Program-made: the position numbers and the translations under genes
DNA from: Candidatus Poribacteria bacterium
GTDB lineage: Bacteria > Poribacteria > WGA-4E > WGA-3G
NCBI GenBank assembly: GCA_009835515.1
Contig: VXXH01000346.1
Coordinates: 1-9,128, forward strand
Length of the DNA: 9,128 nucleotides
Reading direction: 5' to 3'
Part shown: positions 6,383-9,128 of the stretch, one piece after another
How the letters are laid out: each line of letters begins with the position of its first letter
Position numbering within the stretch: position 1 is the stretch's first letter
The notes under the pieces: generated by a model
Database searches by the model: none
Seen by the model: the letters and a program-made list of their open reading frames with translations, nothing else
What the model was told of the DNA's origin: nothing

Positions 6383-7075
6383 GTGCTTAAAAAGGCGGTC
6401 GTCTTACTGAGTGGTGGCTTAGATTCAACAACAACCCTCGCCATCGCGCACGATGAAGGTTATGACACCTACGCAATGAGTTTTCGGTATGGTCAACGAC
6501 ACGTTGTGGAACTACAGTGCGCCAAAAACGTCGCAAAGGCATTGGGTGTGAAACAGCACATAGTGGTTGATATCGACCTTCGTACCTTTGGCGGATCCGC
6601 GTTGACCGCAGCTATAGCTGTTCCCAAAAACCGTTCTGATACGGAAATAGCGGATGACATACCGATAACCTACGTCCCTGCCCGAAATACAATTTTTCTC
6701 TCCTACGCGCTTGCTTGGGCTGAAGTCCTCACTGCCGATACTATTTTCATTGGTGCCAACGCTATTGACTATAGTGGTTATCCAGATTGTCGCCCTGAAT
6801 ATATAGATGCCTATCAAACGATGGCGAACCTTGCGACACAAGCTGGTGTTGAAGGTAAAACAAAACTGGAAATCCGCGCCCCACTGATTGATAAAACGAA
6901 GGTGGAGATTATTCAAACTGGCGTGGCACTCGGTGTCGATTATAGCCTCACCTTAAGTTGCTACGATCCTGACGCAGAGGGCAGAGCGTGTGGTGGTTGT
7001 GATAGCTGCCTGCTCCGAAAGAGAGGCTTTGAAGAGGCAGGTGTTCCCGATCCGACTCGCTATATCTCAAGATGA
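6383..7075 (+). CDS. queC: 7-cyano-7-deazaguanine synthase QueC
   Basis: QueC converts 7-carboxy-7-deazaguanine to preQ0 using ATP and ammonia, a cytosolic step of queuosine biosynthesis. The 230-residue length fits. The PP-loop ATP motif SGGLDS is at 10-15, RYGQRH at 35-40, [13 protein letters not shown] at 97-109, and the substrate segment [12 protein letters not shown] at 129-140. The four zinc ligands are C193, C203, C206 and C209. The start is GTG at 6383 with GGAAGG at 6371-6376; the protein then begins [11 protein letters not shown], as family members do. No queD, queE, queF or tgt gene is in the window, so the rest of the pathway must be elsewhere. A HAD-like hydrolase starts 13 bases after its stop, probably as an operon. 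Very secure. Confidence 0.97.
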   Translation: MLKKAVVLLSGGLDSTTTLAIAHDEGYDTYAMSFRYGQRHVVELQCAKNVAKALGVKQHIVVDIDLRTFGGSALTAAIAVPKNRSDTEIADDIPITYVPARNTIFLSYALAWAEVLTADTIFIGANAIDYSGYPDCRPEYIDAYQTMANLATQAGVEGKTKLEIRAPLIDKTKVEIIQTGVALGVDYSLTLSCYDPDAEGRACGGCDSCLLRKRGFEEAGVPDPTRYISR

Positions 7076-7088
7076 GGACGCAAAAATT

Positions 7089-7805
7089 ATGACAAAGGCA
7101 GTTTTCTTTGATTTTTACCAGACGCTGGGGGTTTGGGGACAATCACTTAGACCGAGAGTTAAAAAAATCACAGACCGGTATGGGTGTGAAATTGATTGGG
7201 AACGCTATGACACAGCGCGCGGGAATCTCTATGCGGATGCGTCAGGATCGGATCCGATGACCCATGACCTTCTGGAGACGATGCAGCAGATCATTGATAG
7301 TTACCGAGAGTTTCTGGCGGTGCTCGGTGTTCGAGACTACTTGGACCAAATGACATGGGAGTTGCTACAATCTGAGCACTCCCTTTTTGCTGCTAACGCT
7401 GCTACACTCTACGATGACACTGTCCCGACCCTTGAGCATTTACGAGACAACGGTTTTAAGTTAGCGATTGTTTCCAATTGGGATACACCGTTGGATCCAC
7501 TCACCGAACGGTTGGGAATTGCCGACTATTTTGACACGATTACTTCTTCACATGATGAACGTGTCCGGTCTGCGAAGCCGGATCCGCATATTTTCGAGTG
7601 GACGCTGAGACATGTCGGTGTTTCGGCAAAGGAAACCGTCCACGTAGGGGATACCTACGAGGCGGATATAATCGGTGCAAAAAACGCTGGCATTCGTCCA
7701 ATACTCATTGACCGAGACGGCACCCAAACCGGCAAATGGCATGAGACGATCCAGAGTCTTGCTGAATTGCTGGAATTGATTAATGGGAAGAATATATTTT
7801 TTTGA
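7089..7805 (+). CDS. HAD-superfamily (subfamily IA) hydrolase
   Basis: From ATG 7089 the protein has 238 residues with the four HAD motifs: I, FFDFYQTL (nucleophile D8); II, IVSNWD (S129); III, the lysine of SAKPDPHIF (K163); and IV, HVGDTYEAD (D188 and D193). A helical cap (about 15-105) lies between motifs I and II. HAD phosphatases usually have DxD in motif I; here the second position is Tyr10, a D-x-Y-x-T form seen in haloacid-dehalogenase-like members, while motif IV is phosphatase-like. The substrate is unknown. GAGGA at 7074-7078, 10 bases before ATG 7089, supports this start rather than the in-frame start at 6990 inside queC. A paralog begins at 8842, beyond a nuclease gene. Superfamily secure, reaction not. 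Confidence 0.9.
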   Translation: MTKAVFFDFYQTLGVWGQSLRPRVKKITDRYGCEIDWERYDTARGNLYADASGSDPMTHDLLETMQQIIDSYREFLAVLGVRDYLDQMTWELLQSEHSLFAANAATLYDDTVPTLEHLRDNGFKLAIVSNWDTPLDPLTERLGIADYFDTITSSHDERVRSAKPDPHIFEWTLRHVGVSAKETVHVGDTYEADIIGAKNAGIRPILIDRDGTQTGKWHETIQSLAELLELINGKNIFF

Positions 7806-7861
7806 TGGATTTCCGGTGAATTACCAACGACATACCCAAGATTTAATGATCTTCTTTAGCC

Positions 7862-7891
7862 TTGATATTTGTCAACACCCTATTGTATAAT
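7862..7891 (+). promoter_or_regulatory. promoter of the Rpn-like nuclease, predicted leaderless transcript
   Basis: TTGATA (7862-7867), an 18-base spacer and a perfect TATAAT (7886-7891). Transcription would be expected to start about 6-8 bases after the -10 box, at 7897-7899, which is the ATG itself (7898). No Shine-Dalgarno is visible between the -10 box and the start codon (only 6 bases), so the mRNA is predicted to be leaderless or nearly so. Confidence 0.75.
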
Positions 7892-7897
7892 ACCTTT

Positions 7898-8806
7898 ATG
7901 GCACAAGAATACGATACGGCAGGAAAAGACATTCTGAACGAACAGATCAACGAAATCGCACAGTTTGTCCTAAACGTGTCTGATGTCCAAGTACTTGCAG
8001 ACCTTGACACTGAGCAGCAACTGGTCCGCGCATTTCGCGCGGATATCACAAAGCGTGTCCATTTCAATGGCCACGATGCCGTTCTGCACATTGAACTGCA
8101 ACTCCGAGACAGCACGGAAAAACCGATGTGGGCCCGGAACGCGCACTATCACGGCTATCTCGTCGGTGAACACCAACTCCCTGTCTATTCCAACGTGATT
8201 TACTTTCACCCGAGTGCCGGCAAAAACGATCCGGGGGGTTATGAATATAGTTGGAATGGCTACGATTACCGGCTGAATTATAAGGTCATACGGCTCATTG
8301 AGATAGAAGGACAAACGATTTTAGACGCACAGACACCTGGGCTATTGCCGTTTACACCCCTGATGAAACCGCCTGACGATATGCCCCTTGACCGGTGGGT
8401 GCAACAATGCATTGATGCAACGATAAACGTCTCGGTTGACTCACCCACGAAAGGGACGTTGCTTTACGGACTTTCGCTCTTCGGAGAGCTCGTCCATGAC
8501 CCAAGTTTGTTTGAACAGATACCGGAGGCAATTATGCAAGAATCTCCTTTTTGGCAACGCCAACGCGAAAAATTTATGGCACAAGGTATTGAACAAGGTA
8601 TTGAACAAGGTATTGAACAAGGAGCCAAAGCAGCGACCCTCAAAAACCTTTTGGTAGTGCTCAATACGAAATTTCACGTAGAGGCGGTGCGCGCACTAAC
8701 GCCAGCCCTGAAAAATATAGATGACTTGCAACGTCTTGAACAGTTGCTTCTCATTGCTGTTAACGTGAAAAGCCTTGAAGATTTCACGGAAGTGCTTTTT
8801 GAATAG
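7898..8806 (+). CDS. Rpn-like PD-(D/E)xK nuclease with GIEQ-repeat tail
   Basis: From ATG 7898 the protein has 302 residues. The N-terminal half has a PD-(D/E)xK-type core: D49 (FRADITKRV), then the strand AVLHIELQ with E66 and Q68 in the ExQ variant often seen in the Rpn / recombination-promoting nuclease and related families that occur in many copies per genome. A conserved-looking YHGYLVGEHQLPVYSNVIYFHP segment (84-105) follows. Residues 229-242 are three or so GIEQ units in a helical tail, then a leucine-rich helix (LKNLLVVLNTKF, 248-259). No transposase is encoded alongside. Start ATG 7898 is chosen because the in-frame TTG at 7862 falls in the promoter. It lies between two HAD paralogs. 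Family assignment is from motifs only; nuclease activity is inferred. Confidence 0.78.
   Translation: MAQEYDTAGKDILNEQINEIAQFVLNVSDVQVLADLDTEQQLVRAFRADITKRVHFNGHDAVLHIELQLRDSTEKPMWARNAHYHGYLVGEHQLPVYSNVIYFHPSAGKNDPGGYEYSWNGYDYRLNYKVIRLIEIEGQTILDAQTPGLLPFTPLMKPPDDMPLDRWVQQCIDATINVSVDSPTKGTLLYGLSLFGELVHDPSLFEQIPEAIMQESPFWQRQREKFMAQGIEQGIEQGIEQGAKAATLKNLLVVLNTKFHVEAVRALTPALKNIDDLQRLEQLLLIAVNVKSLEDFTEVLFE
8585..8620 (+). repeat. 12-bp tandem repeat, three perfect copies in frame
   Basis: GGTATTGAACAA occurs three times without mismatch (8585-8596, 8597-8608, 8609-8620) and partial units flank it on both sides. In frame it encodes repeated GIEQ. Because the unit is a multiple of three, copy-number change would lengthen or shorten the nuclease tail without a frameshift. 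Confidence 0.95.
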
Positions 8807-8841
8807 AGGCAGCTGAAAGTGCGAGTGTCCACAAAAAAATT

Positions 8842-9128
8842 ATGGTCCAAGCTGTTTTCTTTGATTTTTATGAAACATTGTGTTTTCATAGGCATTCGCT
8901 TGAGGAGAACCTTGAAAGAATCGCTGAAAGATATGGTGTTGAGGTCAATTGGGAACGCTGTGAAACAGCATTGAAAAGTCTCTTTGCTGGCACATCGGCA
9001 CCTGACCCTACTACCGATTATTCTTTGCTGGAATTGTCGATGACTGTGATGACGCGAGAATGCGAATTTATAAGGGAACTCGGTGTTCAGGAACATGTGG
9101 AACAGATAGCGTGGGAGTTGTTACAATC
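8842..9128 (+). CDS. second HAD-superfamily hydrolase, N-terminal part (3' end outside window)
   Basis: An open frame starts at ATG 8842 and is still open at the right edge (95 full codons). It is a paralog of the gene at 7089: motif I is FFDFYETL (D8, Tyr10), and 28 of the first 60 residues are identical, including the RYG...WER block and the spacing around it; both also share LGV and WELLQ further on. Only motif I and the start of the cap domain are inside the window. It begins 35 bases after the nuclease stop, and no good Shine-Dalgarno stands directly before it, although the ATG context (AAAAATT before ATG) is like that of its paralog. It shares the paralog's D-x-Y-x-T variant of motif I, so the same unusual subfamily is likely. 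Confidence 0.85.
   Translation, partial: MVQAVFFDFYETLCFHRHSLEENLERIAERYGVEVNWERCETALKSLFAGTSAPDPTTDYSLLELSMTVMTRECEFIRELGVQEHVEQIAWELLQ

Noticed and set aside
1591..7805. A linked halogenation/dehalogenation system (HGG dioxygenase plus D-x-Y HAD protein)
   Set aside because: The genes are more than 4.6 kb apart with unrelated genes and separate promoters between them, and neither activity is established from sequence.

Overview
The window reads as ordinary bacterial chromosome of moderate GC, with every gene on the + strand and no rRNA, tRNA, phage or insertion-sequence transposase genes. Phytanoyl-CoA dioxygenase-like paralogs, a sugar-binding-type beta-sandwich protein, an Rpn-like nuclease with a GIEQ-repeat tail and dispersed short repeats together resemble genomes of Candidatus Poribacteria or related uncultured marine or sponge-associated bacteria. 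That assignment is an inference from gene content; no phylogenetic marker is present.

Region 1 (1-2409): the C-terminal end of an alpha/beta hydrolase, then a tight group of a small predicted lipoprotein and two Fe(II)/2-oxoglutarate dioxygenase-fold (PhyH) paralogs. The paralogs overlap by 7 bases. The first has the full HxD...H metal triad (HRD). The second has HGG in the same place and so lacks the carboxylate ligand.

Region 2 (2410-4158): a good sigma70-type promoter drives a 548-residue NuoE-NuoF fusion, an NADH-oxidising diaphorase with FMN, NADH, [2Fe-2S] and [4Fe-4S] motifs. No catalytic partner subunit is present in the window.

Region 3 (4159-5719): an MFS transporter gene closely bracketed by 46-bp inverted repeats that match at 41 of 46 positions. 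A third, related array of 7-bp units follows the diaphorase gene. Two copies of this repeat family abut the stop codon of the gene before them in the same way.

Region 4 (5720-7805): a small beta-sandwich, galactose-binding-like protein; a long imperfect hairpin; queC (7-cyano-7-deazaguanine synthase); and a HAD-like hydrolase closely following queC.

Region 5 (7806-9128): a PD-(D/E)xK, Rpn-like nuclease whose consensus -10 box lies only 6 bases before the ATG, predicting a leaderless mRNA. A second HAD paralog follows and runs off the end. The nuclease gene therefore sits between two homologous HAD genes.

I do not see a clearly new multi-gene defence or biosynthetic system. The items most worth a second look are the HGG dioxygenase paralog, the repeat-bracketed transporter, the leaderless nuclease between HAD paralogs, and the orphan diaphorase.
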